A stretch of 64,000 bases of DNA from an uncultured Aquimonas sp. (GCF_937888285.1 NZ_CALART010000068.1:15277-79276), one strand, 5' to 3'. Positions 51,511 through 61,002 are shown, counted from the first letter of the stretch. Numbers and translations are program-made. The notes: generated from the letters alone by a model not told the origin.

Positions 51511-51871
51511 GGGGCAATCCGGAAGCGGGAACATGCCTTCAAGCGTACTTGCGCGCCGCCACAGGACAAGCTTAGCTGTGCTCTTCGACCGCGGCATCGC
51601 GTCGGGACAGCGCTGCGGCGGCCACCGCAATCGGCAATCTGGCTTGCGTGCGTGTCAGGCTGCGACCCTCAGACCCGAACGGGCGCGAGCCGCCCCGCGC
51701 TCGGCCGGTGATTGAATGGATCGGGGCTGCGCAGGACATGCAGAGCGTCGCCTGCGCGGGTGGATGCAGGCCCGGTCCTGATCGCTTCGCCTCTGGATAA
51801 CGCGGCATGTCGCAAAGTCGGGCGTGGCTACGAATCCACTGGATGATCCAACGTCCGAGGTACTGCTCGCC
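51511..51871. other. Divergent gap between the two beta-helix genes
   Basis: 361 bp with no supportable gene, repeat or hairpin. It must contain the promoters of both secreted-protein genes. Confidence 0.5.
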
Positions 51872-53353
51872 ATGAACCCCACTGCTCCTCGAATCTGCCG
51901 GCTTGCCGGCGCCGCGATGCTGCTGTCGATCGTGGCGCTCCCGTCTCTGGCCTCGGCGCAGGCGCGCGCGCCTGAACCTGGTGAAGCCGAGCCGAGTTCC
52001 TCCATCGCGGTGCCGCCCCTGAGCGCCGCGGAGATCGCTGCCATCCCGCGTTCGACGGCCGTACGTCGTGAGGACGGCAGCGCTTACGTTGGCGTTCCAG
52101 CCCGCGCTCCCGAGCCCACTGACGTCGAGGCGCGCCTCGCGCTGCACGCGCAGGCCGGGGTCCGCGCAGCGGTGTTCACCGTCAACTACCTGGGCGACAC
52201 CGACGCCAACGACATCAACCCCGGTGACGGCGTCTGCGCCGATGCGCTGGGAGCCTGCGGCCTGCGCACGGCCATCCAGGAAGCGAATGCGCTGCCGGGG
52301 CTGGACACCATCGTGCTGCCGGCCGGCACGATCACCCTCGCTACTCCCGGCGCGAACGAGGAGGCTGCGCTGACGGGCGATCTCGACATCACCGACAGCC
52401 TGACCATCCGCGGCGCGGGTGCATCGGTCACCCTTGTCGACGGCAACGGGGCGGTCACCGAGGACCGCGTCTTTCATGTTCGGCAGAGCGGCAGCAGCTA
52501 CATCAGCGTGGACTTCGTCGACCTGTCTGTGCGCGGCGGTAACCTGGTGTTTGGCACGGGAGCGGGCATTGCAGCGACCTGCCGTGCTGATGTGGTCGTT
52601 CGTCGCAGCGGCGTGTTCGAGAACTTTGGAGCGCAAGGCGGCGGTCTGAGCGTGTCGGGATCGGGCGGCTGCCCGCCCGAGCTGCTGCCGCGGATGGTGG
52701 TCTACGAGAGCGCGGTCTATCGCAACACCGCCAACAGCAACCTGGCGGGCGCGGGTATCGATCACTTTGGCGGCGGCACGCTCAGCGTCATCAACAGCAC
52801 GGTGGCGCTCAACGTCAACAGTTCCCCGACGGCCTCGGCCGCGGGAGGCATCAGCGTGTCGTCCAACACGCCCAATGTCGCAACCATCCGCAGCAGCACC
52901 ATCATCGACAACAGCGCTCCCAATGCGACGACTCATGACGGCGTCGGCCTGCGGCTTGGCACTTCGTCAACCACGACCCTGATCGACAATCTGGTCGGCT
53001 TCAACATCTTCAATAGCGGCACCCAGACATCGAACTGTGGCGGCACAGGTGCCGCCATCACCAGCGCTGGCGGCAACGTCTACAGCACGGGTGCGGTGAC
53101 CTGTCCGGTCACGGTCAATGACAGCACAGGCAATACGTTCTCGCTGGTAGGAGCGCTCGCCCTGAATGCCCCGGGGCAGACCCCGACTGCAGCGATCTTC
53201 TCAGCGTCTGCCGCACGTGCGTTCGGCAAGTCCTGCATTCTTCCGAACGATCAGCGCGGTGTCGAACGTCCGCTGCGCGCCTGCTCCAGCGGCGCCTACC
53301 AGTTCGTGGTGGCGCCCCCTGTGCCGGAGATCTTCGACAACGGCTTCGAGTGA
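51872..53353 (+). CDS. Secreted CSLREA-domain beta-helix protein with GFE tail
   Basis: 493 residues from ATG 51872. Signal peptide (LAGAAMLLSIVALPSLASAQ). A variable, Pro-rich segment of about 100 residues is followed by the CSLREA start VNYLGDTDANDINPGDGVCA then CGLRTAIQEANALPG, and by Asn/Ser/Thr-rich beta-helix coils (VDFVDLSVRGGN, TIRSSTIIDNSA). It ends EIFDNGFE. Known members are cell-surface or secreted; no catalytic site is seen. Confidence 0.85.
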   Translation: MNPTAPRICRLAGAAMLLSIVALPSLASAQARAPEPGEAEPSSSIAVPPLSAAEIAAIPRSTAVRREDGSAYVGVPARAPEPTDVEARLALHAQAGVRAAVFTVNYLGDTDANDINPGDGVCADALGACGLRTAIQEANALPGLDTIVLPAGTITLATPGANEEAALTGDLDITDSLTIRGAGASVTLVDGNGAVTEDRVFHVRQSGSSYISVDFVDLSVRGGNLVFGTGAGIAATCRADVVVRRSGVFENFGAQGGGLSVSGSGGCPPELLPRMVVYESAVYRNTANSNLAGAGIDHFGGGTLSVINSTVALNVNSSPTASAAGGISVSSNTPNVATIRSSTIIDNSAPNATTHDGVGLRLGTSSTTTLIDNLVGFNIFNSGTQTSNCGGTGAAITSAGGNVYSTGAVTCPVTVNDSTGNTFSLVGALALNAPGQTPTAAIFSASAARAFGKSCILPNDQRGVERPLRACSSGAYQFVVAPPVPEIFDNGFE

Positions 53354-53511
53354 GGCGGGCCGGCGCCTCAGATGAGATCCTTGGCCATCCGCGCTTCATT
53401 CCAACGTCTCCCAGGGACATGCCCCTCATGCCTGGATGCGCCGCGCAGGGTCGGGCCGACAGGCGCCATGCCGGATGCGGATCGCCGCAGGTTCGCCCCG
53501 GGGATGACGGG

Positions 53512-54486
53512 CTACTCGGCCATCACCTGCTGGGCCGAGAGCCGCAGCTTCTGCAGGTGGCGCTCCATCTGGCGCAGACGCTCGACGGCGGTTTCCTGGC
53601 TGCCTTGGACGAAGCGCAGCGACTCGCCTGGCGCGAGCTGGGCAAGCCGCGGCAGGTCGGCGCGCGCGGCGTGGCCGATGCGCGGGTAGCCGCCGACGGT
53701 CTGGGCGTCGGCCATCAGCAGGATGGGGCCGCCTTCGGGCGGCAGCTGCAGGGTGCCGGGCACCACCGGTTCGGACAGCGTCGGCGCGGGCTCCAACAGC
53801 TCCAGCGTCGGGCCCTCCAGGCGCAGGCCCATGCGGTTCGAGCGGGCCGACACCCGCCATGCGCTGTCGAACAGCAGCTCGCTGTCGGCCACACTGTCGC
53901 GCGCCGGCAGCAGGCTGATTTCAGCGGGCTGGTCGAGCTCCAGGATCGGCGCCGGGTTGGCCCACCAGCGCGCCATGCGCACGCCGATGTCGGCGCGCGG
54001 CCAACTGCGGCCGACCAGGCTCATGCCGCGCAGGCGCAGCTGGTCGCCTTCCTGCAGCGCTCGGCCGGCGAGGCCAGGCCAGCCTGAGCCTGGCAGGCAG
54101 CCGCGGCCGTCCAGCACGGTCGGCACATCGATACCGCCGGCCACGGCCAGGTAGCCGCGCGCGCCGCGCTGCATGCGGCCGATCCGCAGGACCGTGCCCG
54201 CGCCCAGGCGCAGCGGTCGCCACATCGGCAGGGCGAGGTCTTCGACCTGCACTTCGAAGCGACCGCCACAGAGCGCGATCACCACATCGTTCTGAAAGCG
54301 CAGGGTCGGCCCGGTGAGGGTGAACTCGAGCGCTGCCGCGTCGTCGGCATTGCCGACCAGGGCGTTGGCCGCACGCAGGCTGAAGCGGTCCAGCGCGCCG
54401 CCCAGCGGCACGCCGATCGCGCGGTGACCGCGGCGACCGAGATCCTGCACGGTGGTCAGCAGGCCGGGCGAGAGCACCTCCATCAT
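53512..54486 (-). CDS. pxpC: 5-oxoprolinase subunit PxpC (KipA-like)
   Basis: 324 residues. The family is also called biotin-dependent carboxyltransferase-like or KipA. Sequence landmarks: MEVLSPGLLTTVQDLGRRGH at the start, GVPLGGALDRFSLRAANALVGN, AVAGGIDVPTVLDGRG and LLMADAQTVGGYPRIG. Together with PxpA and PxpB it cleaves 5-oxoproline (pyroglutamate) with ATP. It overlaps pxpB by four bases. pxpA is not seen in the window. Confidence 0.92.
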   Translation of the reverse strand: MMEVLSPGLLTTVQDLGRRGHRAIGVPLGGALDRFSLRAANALVGNADDAAALEFTLTGPTLRFQNDVVIALCGGRFEVQVEDLALPMWRPLRLGAGTVLRIGRMQRGARGYLAVAGGIDVPTVLDGRGCLPGSGWPGLAGRALQEGDQLRLRGMSLVGRSWPRADIGVRMARWWANPAPILELDQPAEISLLPARDSVADSELLFDSAWRVSARSNRMGLRLEGPTLELLEPAPTLSEPVVPGTLQLPPEGGPILLMADAQTVGGYPRIGHAARADLPRLAQLAPGESLRFVQGSQETAVERLRQMERHLQKLRLSAQQVMAE

Positions 54487-55193
54487 GCCTCGTGCTCCCG
54501 CTCAAGCCGCTTGAAGTCGGCCGGCGACACCGCCACGAAGCGCACGCGGTCGCCGGGCATCAGCAGGCTGGGGGCCGCGCGGCGCAGGTCGAACAGGACT
54601 TCGGGCGTGCGCCCGATCAGCCGCCAGCCGCCGGGACTGGCCTGCGGATAGATTCCGGTCTGTGCGCCGCCGATGCCGACCGCGCCGGCGCGCACCTCCG
54701 CACGCGGCGTGGCAAGACGCGGCATCGCCAGCCGCGGGTCCAGTCCCAGCAGATACGGAAAGCCCGGCAGGAAGCCGATCATCGCCACCGTGTATTCGGG
54801 CTTGCAGTGCAGGGCGATGGCGGCGTCCTCGTCGATGCCGGCGTTCGCGGCCACGGCGGCGAGGTCGGGGCCGTAGTCGCCGCCGTAGCAGACCGGGATC
54901 TCGATGCGGCGCGGCAGGGGGGCGCGGCGGGTGGCGTGTTCGTGCTCGCGCAGCCGCCCGCGCACCCAGGCGGCGACGCTGTCGAGGTCGGTCTTGAGCG
55001 GGTCGAAGTGGATTGCCAGCGCACTGTACGAGGGCACGAATTCCTGCACACCCTCGGCGGGCTGCTGGCGCAGCAGGCTGGAGAGCTGCTGCACGGCCAG
55101 CGTCAGGGCGGGGTCCAGGCTGTCGCCGAAGCGCAGCAGCAGCGCGGCTTCACCCAAGGGCTCGAACTGCGGCTTGAGCTTGCGCTCAGTCAT
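54483..55193 (-). CDS. pxpB: 5-oxoprolinase subunit PxpB (KipI-like)
   Basis: 236 residues from ATG 55191-55193. Landmarks: FEPLGEAALLLRFGDSLDP, VPSYSALAIHFDP, IPVCYGGDYGPDLAAVAANA, GFLPGFPYLLGLDPRLAMPR and GGAQTGIYPQASPGGWRLIGRT (parts). It is the normal partner of PxpC. The start overlaps the end of the HIT-domain gene by 8 bp, so the four genes from the hydrolase to pxpC are probably one operon. Confidence 0.93.
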   Translation of the reverse strand: MTERKLKPQFEPLGEAALLLRFGDSLDPALTLAVQQLSSLLRQQPAEGVQEFVPSYSALAIHFDPLKTDLDSVAAWVRGRLREHEHATRRAPLPRRIEIPVCYGGDYGPDLAAVAANAGIDEDAAIALHCKPEYTVAMIGFLPGFPYLLGLDPRLAMPRLATPRAEVRAGAVGIGGAQTGIYPQASPGGWRLIGRTPEVLFDLRRAAPSLLMPGDRVRFVAVSPADFKRLEREHEA

Positions 55194-55620
55194 CGGCGCA
55201 GGCCCGGGTGGCGTCGAGCGCGGTGATGAGGCGCGCGATGAGGGCGCGAGCGTCGGCAGGCGCATAGGGCTGGCGCGCACCGCTGCCCCAGACCGGGCCT
55301 GGCCAGGCAGCGTCGCCGGGCTGGCGGGCGATGAGGTGCAGGTGCAGCTGCTCGACGATGTTGCCGAGCGCGCCGAGGTTGAGCTTGTGCGGCTTGGCCA
55401 CGGCGCTCAGCGCTCGGGCGGCGTGGTTGAGCTCGATCAGCAGCTCGGCCTGGTCGAAGGCGGACAGCTCGAACAGCTCGCGCAGGCCTGCGCGCCGCGG
55501 CACCAGCAGCAGCCAGGGAAAGCGCTGGTCGTCCATCAGGCGCAGGCTGCACAGGCTGAGTTCGGCCACCGGCAGGCTGTCGGCTTCGAGCCGGGGATCA
55601 AGCTGGAAAGGTGCGCTCAT
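55186..55620 (-). CDS. HIT-domain protein (QLHLH variant)
   Basis: 144 residues. HIT proteins are nucleotide hydrolases or transferases. The histidine triad reads EQLHLHLIARQ, so the first His of H-x-H-x-H is Gln and the catalytic central His is retained. Upstream are FPWLLLVPRRAGLRELFEL and KLNLGALGN, as expected for the HIT fold. It overlaps the dienelactone-hydrolase gene by ATGA and pxpB by 8 bp. Substrate unknown. Confidence 0.9.
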   Translation of the reverse strand: MSAPFQLDPRLEADSLPVAELSLCSLRLMDDQRFPWLLLVPRRAGLRELFELSAFDQAELLIELNHAARALSAVAKPHKLNLGALGNIVEQLHLHLIARQPGDAAWPGPVWGSGARQPYAPADARALIARLITALDATRACADD

Positions 55621-56279
55621 GCCAGGTGCAGTTCCAGGAATTCCCGGCTGACTTGCAGGGCGCGTGCCGCGGATGGCGCGTGAAAGTCGACGCGCTGCTC
55701 GCAGTTGAAGCCGTGGCCGGCGTCGAACAGCTCGATCCGCGCCTCGGGCAGGGCGTCTCGATGGGCCTGCACGGCCTCGGGCGGGATCAGCGGGTCGTGC
55801 TGGCCGAACAGCAGCAGCAGGGGCGTCTGCGGGCGCTCGTGCAGGAAGCCGACAGTGCGGCCGCCGTAGTAGCTCACCGCCGGCAGGCCCAGCCGCGTGC
55901 AGCACAGGAAGGCGATGCTTCCGCCGATGCAGAAGCCCAGCGCGCCGACCTTCAGCCCGCGTGCGCGCAGCGCGTCGGCGGCAGCAGCGCAGCCAGCGAC
56001 GCAGCGATCGAAGCCGACCTCGGCCATCAGCGCCCGGCCGCGGGCGACGCCGGCTTCGGTGTACTCAAGCTCCACGTCGGGCTCGACGAAGTCGATCAGC
56101 TGCGGCGCCAGCACGGCGTAGCCGAGCTCGGCCCAGCGCTCGGCCACGCTGCGGATGTGGGCATTGACGCCGAAGATCTCCTGGATCAGCACCAGCCCGG
56201 CGCGCGGTGCTGCCGCGGGCTCGGCGGCGTAGGCGCGGATCGCGCCGTGGGCGGTTTGGAGATCGATCGAGTTCGGCAT
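55617..56279 (-). CDS. Dienelactone hydrolase family protein
   Basis: 220 residues from ATG 56277-56279. Alpha/beta-hydrolase with the Cys-Asp-His triad of this family: Cys in LGFCIGGSIAF, Asp in FGQHDPLIPP, His in AGHGFNCEQR. QEIFGVNAHIRSVAERWA near the N-terminus is also diagnostic. The natural substrate is uncertain; many members are not involved in aromatic degradation. First gene of the operon continuing into HIT, pxpB and pxpC. Confidence 0.93.
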   Translation of the reverse strand: MPNSIDLQTAHGAIRAYAAEPAAAPRAGLVLIQEIFGVNAHIRSVAERWAELGYAVLAPQLIDFVEPDVELEYTEAGVARGRALMAEVGFDRCVAGCAAAADALRARGLKVGALGFCIGGSIAFLCCTRLGLPAVSYYGGRTVGFLHERPQTPLLLLFGQHDPLIPPEAVQAHRDALPEARIELFDAGHGFNCEQRVDFHAPSAARALQVSREFLELHLA

Positions 56280-56391
56280 GTCGGGTGTCCGGCAGCAGTG
56301 GCGAGTGGCGCAAGCCTGAGGCCGGCGCATCAGCCGCCGAGGATAGGACCAGTGCGGGTATGGAAGGAATGCGTGCAGCCTCAGCCGAATC

Positions 56392-56591
56392 GTAGGGCGG
56401 ATAAGCGCAGCGCATCCGCCATCAGCCCCTCAGCCTGAACACCGGGCGCTACGCGCGGCCGGGTCCCTCGGTCTGAACAACGTGTGCCGGCTGCTGCAGC
56501 GGTGTGGGCGAACCAGGTCGCCGCTTTGGCCTGCGCACGGCGTCACCCGCTGTTGCTGGCGCATGCGCTGCGCTTATGCGCCCTGCGCGAA
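56392..56591. repeat. 200-bp direct repeat, copy 1
   Basis: Begins GTAGGGCGGATAAGCGCAGC and ends GCGCTTATGCGCCCTGCGCGAA (parts). Matches 56697-56895 over its whole length with few differences. The first 29 bp contain a GGCGGAT...ATCCGCC inverted repeat. Confidence 0.88.
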
Positions 56592-56696
56592 CCCTGTACG
56601 AGGGGTAGCGCGAGGTTCTGGTACACGCGCTGCGCTTATGTACCCTACGCGAACAAAGGTCCGCGGCTGCGCTGTCCGCGCGGCGTCCCTCGCGCC

Positions 56697-56895
56697 GTAG
56701 GGCGGATAAGCGCAGCGCATCCGCCATCAGCCCCTCGGCCTGGACACCGGGCGTTACGCGCGGCCGGGTTCCTCCGTCTGAACATCCTGTGCCGGCGCTG
56801 CATTGGTGTGGGCGAACCAGGTCGCTGCTTCGATCTGCGCACTGCGTCACCCGCGGCTGCTGGCGCATGCGCTGCGCTTATGCGCCCTACGCGAA
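56697..56895. repeat. 200-bp direct repeat, copy 2
   Basis: Second copy, offset 305 bp from the first. The spacers after both copies are also related (both end GGCGTCCCTCGCGCC or a similar sequence), so the real tandem unit is about 300 bp. Confidence 0.88.
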
Positions 56896-56980
56896 TCACG
56901 GCCTTCGGCTTTGTTCTCGGCATGGCGTCACCCGAGTCGAGGACCTTTGGTTTTGTTCGCCGCATGGCGTCCCTCGCGCC

Positions 56981-57010
56981 GTAGGGCGGATAAGCGCAGC
57001 GCATCCGCCG
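56981..57010. repeat. Partial third copy (GTAGGGCGGATAAGC hairpin)
   Basis: Only the first 29-30 bp of the unit are present (GTAGGGCGGATAAGCGCAGC then GCATCCGCC). This short palindrome resembles an intergenic repeat that is widespread in proteobacteria. Confidence 0.8.
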
Positions 57011-57123
57011 GAAATGCCCCGCACCCGCGAAAGATGCGCTGCCAAGGCCGGAACCACCCACCGCTACCCGCGAGGCGGGCTTGCGTGCAGCGCATGCGGC
57101 CACTCCGGCCCGGCGCGCGTGCC

Positions 57124-57732
57124 TTACGGCGCTCTTTCGCCTGCGTTCTCGGGCTTGGCGCCTTCAAGCGCCAGCGGCGGCTCGGCGCCGCTGCGCCAGC
57201 GCCGCACCGTGCGCTGGAAGAACAGGTTGTTCGGCACCTGCAGCACCGCCTGGCTGCGCTCGCTTTCCAGCTCGCGCAGCGTCGTGTAGACGAGGTTGAT
57301 GTCGATCACCTTGCCCTTCAGGCCCGGCTTGTCGCCGCTCTCCAGCAGCTCGACGTAGTCGCCCAGGCGAAACGGCCGCGTGGTCAGGATCAGCAGGGCG
57401 CAGAACAGGTTGGACAGCACACTCCAGGCCGCGAAGAAGGCCACCGCCGCCACCGCGGCGAAGCCGGTGAAGGCCGTCCACAGCACGGTGCCCGAGACCC
57501 CGAAGTGCTGCAGGATGGTCAGCAGCGCCGTCGACCAGATCACGAAGCCGAGGATCCGCCGCGCGCCGATCACCAGCTCCTCGGGCAGCGTGTAGCGCCG
57601 CGCGAAGCGCTGGATCACCCGCCGCACCAGCGTGCGCAGCAGCCAGGCCAGGGCCAGCACCAGCAGCACATAGCCCGCGGGCAGCAGCACGCCCAGCCAG
57701 TCGTGGATCCACAGGGGCAGGTACTGCTTCAT
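57124..57732 (-). CDS. Small mechanosensitive channel (MscS family)
   Basis: 202 residues from ATG 57730-57732, short for the family (E. coli MscS has 286). The N-terminal helix GVLLPAGYVLLVLALAWLL, a second helix and the pore helix region FAAVAAVAFFAAWSVLSNLFCALLILTTRPFRLGDYVEL (parts) are present, with the beta domain VIDINLVYTTLRE and IQ/VPNNLFF. The C-terminal cytoplasmic cage domain is mostly missing and the protein ends with a Pro/Ala tail. The frame is intact, so this is a natural short form. Confidence 0.85.
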   Translation of the reverse strand: MKQYLPLWIHDWLGVLLPAGYVLLVLALAWLLRTLVRRVIQRFARRYTLPEELVIGARRILGFVIWSTALLTILQHFGVSGTVLWTAFTGFAAVAAVAFFAAWSVLSNLFCALLILTTRPFRLGDYVELLESGDKPGLKGKVIDINLVYTTLRELESERSQAVLQVPNNLFFQRTVRRWRSGAEPPLALEGAKPENAGERAP

Positions 57733-58325
57733 CGCTGTCTCGGTTGCCGTGGAACGCGGAAGTCTAAGGCAGGCCGGATCGGTCCGGTGCCGGGAGACGC
57801 CGCCAGCGGCGTCCGCACAGGTTGGGGGCGCGGGCAAGCCCTTGCATCGGCAGGGAGTGCCGCATCGATACACGCGCACTCGCATGCGGGCCCGAGTAGG
57901 CCTCTCCCTGGGTGAGTGGGCGGAAGGGGCACCCCGGCGCGGACCACTTCAGGAGATGCGCCGCGGCCCCCTGGGGGCGCTGCAGCGCCAGCGAATCGTG
58001 GCGCTGCCCGTTCCGCCTGTGCCGACGGTCGGGCGTGTCGCCGTCCAACGCCCAGGAGGCTGCCGGCTTGACTGCCCGGTCGGCCCCATACGGCCTGTCC
58101 AGCGTGGGTCCGGAGCATCCCGCACGCCGACTGTGCCCGCCGCAACAGACCAGCGCCCGGGTATTCTGTCGTTTCGTTGAACTGTTGTGCCCTCAGGGAA
58201 AGTGCATGGAAGGGCTGTTGTCATCCCATGCGCTCCCTGTTGTGCCAACGACCTCGCAAGGCATCGGCAGGTATCGCTTGTCCTTGATCCGCCCGGTCCT
58301 TGCGTTCATCCATTGGGAGTTTTCA
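57733..58325. other. 593-bp divergent gap
   Basis: No gene, repeat or RNA recognised. It separates the MscS gene from the bactofilin-like gene and must carry both promoters. A GGGAG ribosome site lies six bases before the start of the latter. Confidence 0.5.
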
Positions 58326-60641
58326 ATGCGTGCATGGAGTGTCCTGCTGATGTCGGTTCTTGCGAATGTTTCGAGCGTCGCCTGTGCGATGCCCTGGATT
58401 TCCACGAGTGAGCTCAAGGGCCTGCGCTCCGCCACCGACGAGGAGCGCGCCGGCATCGCCCAGCTGCTGGGCAGCGGCAACATCCTCTACGAGTTCAACG
58501 ACGGCGATTTCCTGGTGCACGATGGCGACCTGCATGTGCCCGGTCACTTCGCCCCCAGCGGCCGGCTGCTGGTGCGCGGCGACCTGCGGGTCGATGGCGT
58601 TTACGACGATGACCGCGACTTGCCCTACGGCATCGTTGCCGTGCTGGGCGACATGCAGGCCCAGCACATCTACAGCTTCGCCTCGCTGCATGTGAAGGGC
58701 GATTTGCACGTCGAAGGCGTGATCGCGACGGTCTACAACGACTTCACCTTCAAGGTGGGCGGCGCGCTGAGTGCCGCCGGCCTGATCGTCTCCGACAAGG
58801 ATGCGAGCTACCAGCCAGGCGAGCTCGGCTTCCAGCTGGATGATCGCTACCGCGGAGCGGAAGAGATGAAGCCTGCGCACAGGCTGAGGCACGAAAACGG
58901 CCTGCGTCGGCTGCGGCCGGAGTTTCTCGGCTCAGCGGGTTTCCGTGACCCCGTCGATGAGTATGAGACGGCCTATTGGGTTCGCATTGATGAAGACGGA
59001 CTGCGCCGCGCCATGCACGAAGGTCGCCCCGTGCTGCGCGAAACCGAGGCCCCGGCCGAGCTGCCGCAGTGGCTGGAGGCGGCTTTTGATTTCGAAGCCG
59101 ATGACGCCAGCCTGCTGGCCCTGGTCGGCAAGGATCCCCTGGTCGACCAGCTGATGGCCGCCCGCGAGGAGTTGAGCGCGGTGGTCGCCGAGGCACTGGC
59201 GCGTGGTGGTGATCCCATCGTGCTGGAATGGCTGGCCGATACGCATCCCGCCATCGCCGAGGCGCACGCCGGCGACAGCCTGCAGGCGGGCATGGCGCAG
59301 CGCCTGGCGGCCGACCCGAACGCCGATCCGGCGACGCTGGAGCGCATCGCCCGCAGCCCTGATCCCGGTGTGCGCGCGGCGCTGGCCAAGCGCACCGATC
59401 CGTCGGTCGCACTGATCCGCCTGCTCGCCGAGGACCCTGAGCCCGCCGTGCGCAGCGCCATTCTGATCGAAGGCTTCAACGTGCTGGCGCTGGAGCCCGA
59501 GGCACTGGCGCCGCTGATCGAATCCGCCGATCGCCAGCTCGCCAATGCGCTGGGCCATGCCAGCCTCAGCCTCGAAGAGGTCGATGCCCTGCTGCCGCGC
59601 ATGGATCGAGAGGGCCATATCCATCTGGCCCGGTCGCTGTGGAGACAATCGTTGGGCGCGCAGCCGGCGCGCATGAGTGCCGAGCAGCGCGTGCAGCTGA
59701 TCGATCGGCTGCTGGCGACGCCGAAGATGGATGGCCGGGCGCGCGCCTACGCCTTCGTGGCGCTGGATGGTGGGCAGCAGGCGGAGCGCATCGAGCTGCT
59801 GAAGCAGGGCGACGCCGATGACCACCCCTTGTTTCGGCTGGCCGCGCCCGAGTTTGCCGACTGGCTGCTGGGGCTTGCCGCCGAAGCGGGCAGGGCGCCC
59901 GCGCGGCTGGGGCTCAATCGCGGGCTGCCGCCTGATCGCCAGCGACGTCTGCTTGAGCTCAGCCTGAAGGCACCCGAGGCGGAAGGCGTGGAGGCGCTCG
60001 CCGATCTTGCTGCCAATGACAGCCTCGACCCGGAGGTGGTGATCACGCTGATGCGAGAGGCCCTCAGGCTCGGTTTGAACAGGCACACCGATCTCGCGGA
60101 TCGGCTGCTGAACCGCCGCAACTTGCCGAAGCCCGCCATCGATGCGCTCATCGCGCGACACGGCTATGTCGAGGACGTGGTGCTGAGCCTGCTCAGCCAG
60201 GCCCATGCTGATGCGAATCAGGTCAAGACAGCAGTCGCTGCGTGGTACAGCCGCGGAAACATCGCGAGCGAGGCGGCCTCGCTGGCGGGCCTGGAGGGCG
60301 AGGCCTACTTCCGTGCCCTGGCCAAGGCGAAGTCACCCGAGCTGCGCGAGATCGCTGCGGTCAACCACGGCACCCCGGCCGAGCTGATTCCCGAGCTGCT
60401 GGCAGACGAAGTTCCCGAAGTCCGCCATGCCGCGGGCCAGCAGCCCTCGGTCACCGGCGAGCAGTTCGCCGAGCTTGTGGGCACCGTCGAAACCTGGCGC
60501 GATGCGTGGGACCTGCCGACCCTGTCCGCCGACGCGTGGAGCGCGATCCTGGCCCGGCACCAGGGCGTCGGCGCACGCCTCAGGCTGAAGGAATGGGCCG
60601 CCATCGGCGAACTGGAAGCGCGTCGTCGCGCCCAGCCCTGA
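58326..60641 (+). CDS. Exported bactofilin-like and LRV-repeat protein
   Basis: 771 residues from ATG 58326, which has GGGAG six bases upstream and starts a signal-like sequence (MRAWSVLLMSVLANVSSVACA). Residues about 45-155 carry short beta repeats (FLVHDGDLHVPGHF, LLVRGDLRVDGVY, LHVKGDLHVEGV) like the polymer-forming beta-helix of bactofilins. Residues about 310-700 contain LRV/HEAT-type helical repeats (LAADPNADPATLERIARSPD, VRAALAKRTDPS, LAEDPEPAVRSAI). I know no protein with this exact architecture. Possibly periplasmic and structural. It is monocistronic, followed by a strong hairpin. Confidence 0.8.
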   Translation: MRAWSVLLMSVLANVSSVACAMPWISTSELKGLRSATDEERAGIAQLLGSGNILYEFNDGDFLVHDGDLHVPGHFAPSGRLLVRGDLRVDGVYDDDRDLPYGIVAVLGDMQAQHIYSFASLHVKGDLHVEGVIATVYNDFTFKVGGALSAAGLIVSDKDASYQPGELGFQLDDRYRGAEEMKPAHRLRHENGLRRLRPEFLGSAGFRDPVDEYETAYWVRIDEDGLRRAMHEGRPVLRETEAPAELPQWLEAAFDFEADDASLLALVGKDPLVDQLMAAREELSAVVAEALARGGDPIVLEWLADTHPAIAEAHAGDSLQAGMAQRLAADPNADPATLERIARSPDPGVRAALAKRTDPSVALIRLLAEDPEPAVRSAILIEGFNVLALEPEALAPLIESADRQLANALGHASLSLEEVDALLPRMDREGHIHLARSLWRQSLGAQPARMSAEQRVQLIDRLLATPKMDGRARAYAFVALDGGQQAERIELLKQGDADDHPLFRLAAPEFADWLLGLAAEAGRAPARLGLNRGLPPDRQRRLLELSLKAPEAEGVEALADLAANDSLDPEVVITLMREALRLGLNRHTDLADRLLNRRNLPKPAIDALIARHGYVEDVVLSLLSQAHADANQVKTAVAAWYSRGNIASEAASLAGLEGEAYFRALAKAKSPELREIAAVNHGTPAELIPELLADEVPEVRHAAGQQPSVTGEQFAELVGTVETWRDAWDLPTLSADAWSAILARHQGVGARLRLKEWAAIGELEARRRAQP

Positions 60642-60666
60642 GGGCCGGCGTCTGGGCGGCGGCAGG

Positions 60667-60700
60667 CGAGCCGTCTTGCAGGCTGCTGCAAGACGGCTCG
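60667..60700 (+). terminator. Strong hairpin after the bactofilin/LRV gene
   Basis: CGAGCCGTCTTGCA-GGCTGC-TGCAAGACGGCTCG: a perfect 14-bp stem with a 6-nt loop, 25 bp after the stop codon. No T-run follows, but position and stability suggest transcription termination or RNA 3'-end protection. Confidence 0.65.
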
Positions 60701-61002
60701 ATGCGCTTGATCGACCGGATTGGGGCGCGCTTGTGCTTGGGCTGCGGCGGCGTTCAGGCGTGGCGCGTGCCGAGGGAGATCAGGGCTTTCGTGGGCGGTC
60801 CTCATGGGCGTGCGTTACGGTTTGCGGTGCTTTCGTGAGCGCGCGTCTGTTCGCTCGCTACGCCAAGCATCGCGTGTTCGTTTGGCAGCGGTGATTCGCC
60901 GGCAGTCACCCGCGTGCCCGATACCCTTGAGGGGTCAGGGGTTCGATACACCCTGTGGGATATAGCGCGCCAATCCCAGCCGCATTGTCTTCCCCGAAGC
61001 GC

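Larger units (their letters stand above)
56280..57123. other. 844-bp repeat-rich gap
   Basis: No gene is supported, although several short frames are open. It is largely made of two long direct repeats and a third partial copy beginning with GTAGGGCGGATAAGCGCAGC. Confidence 0.7.

Noticed and set aside
56484..56984. Plus-strand frames in the repeat-rich gap as small genes
   Set aside because: They follow the repeated DNA and give Cys/Arg/Ala-rich translations without start signals.
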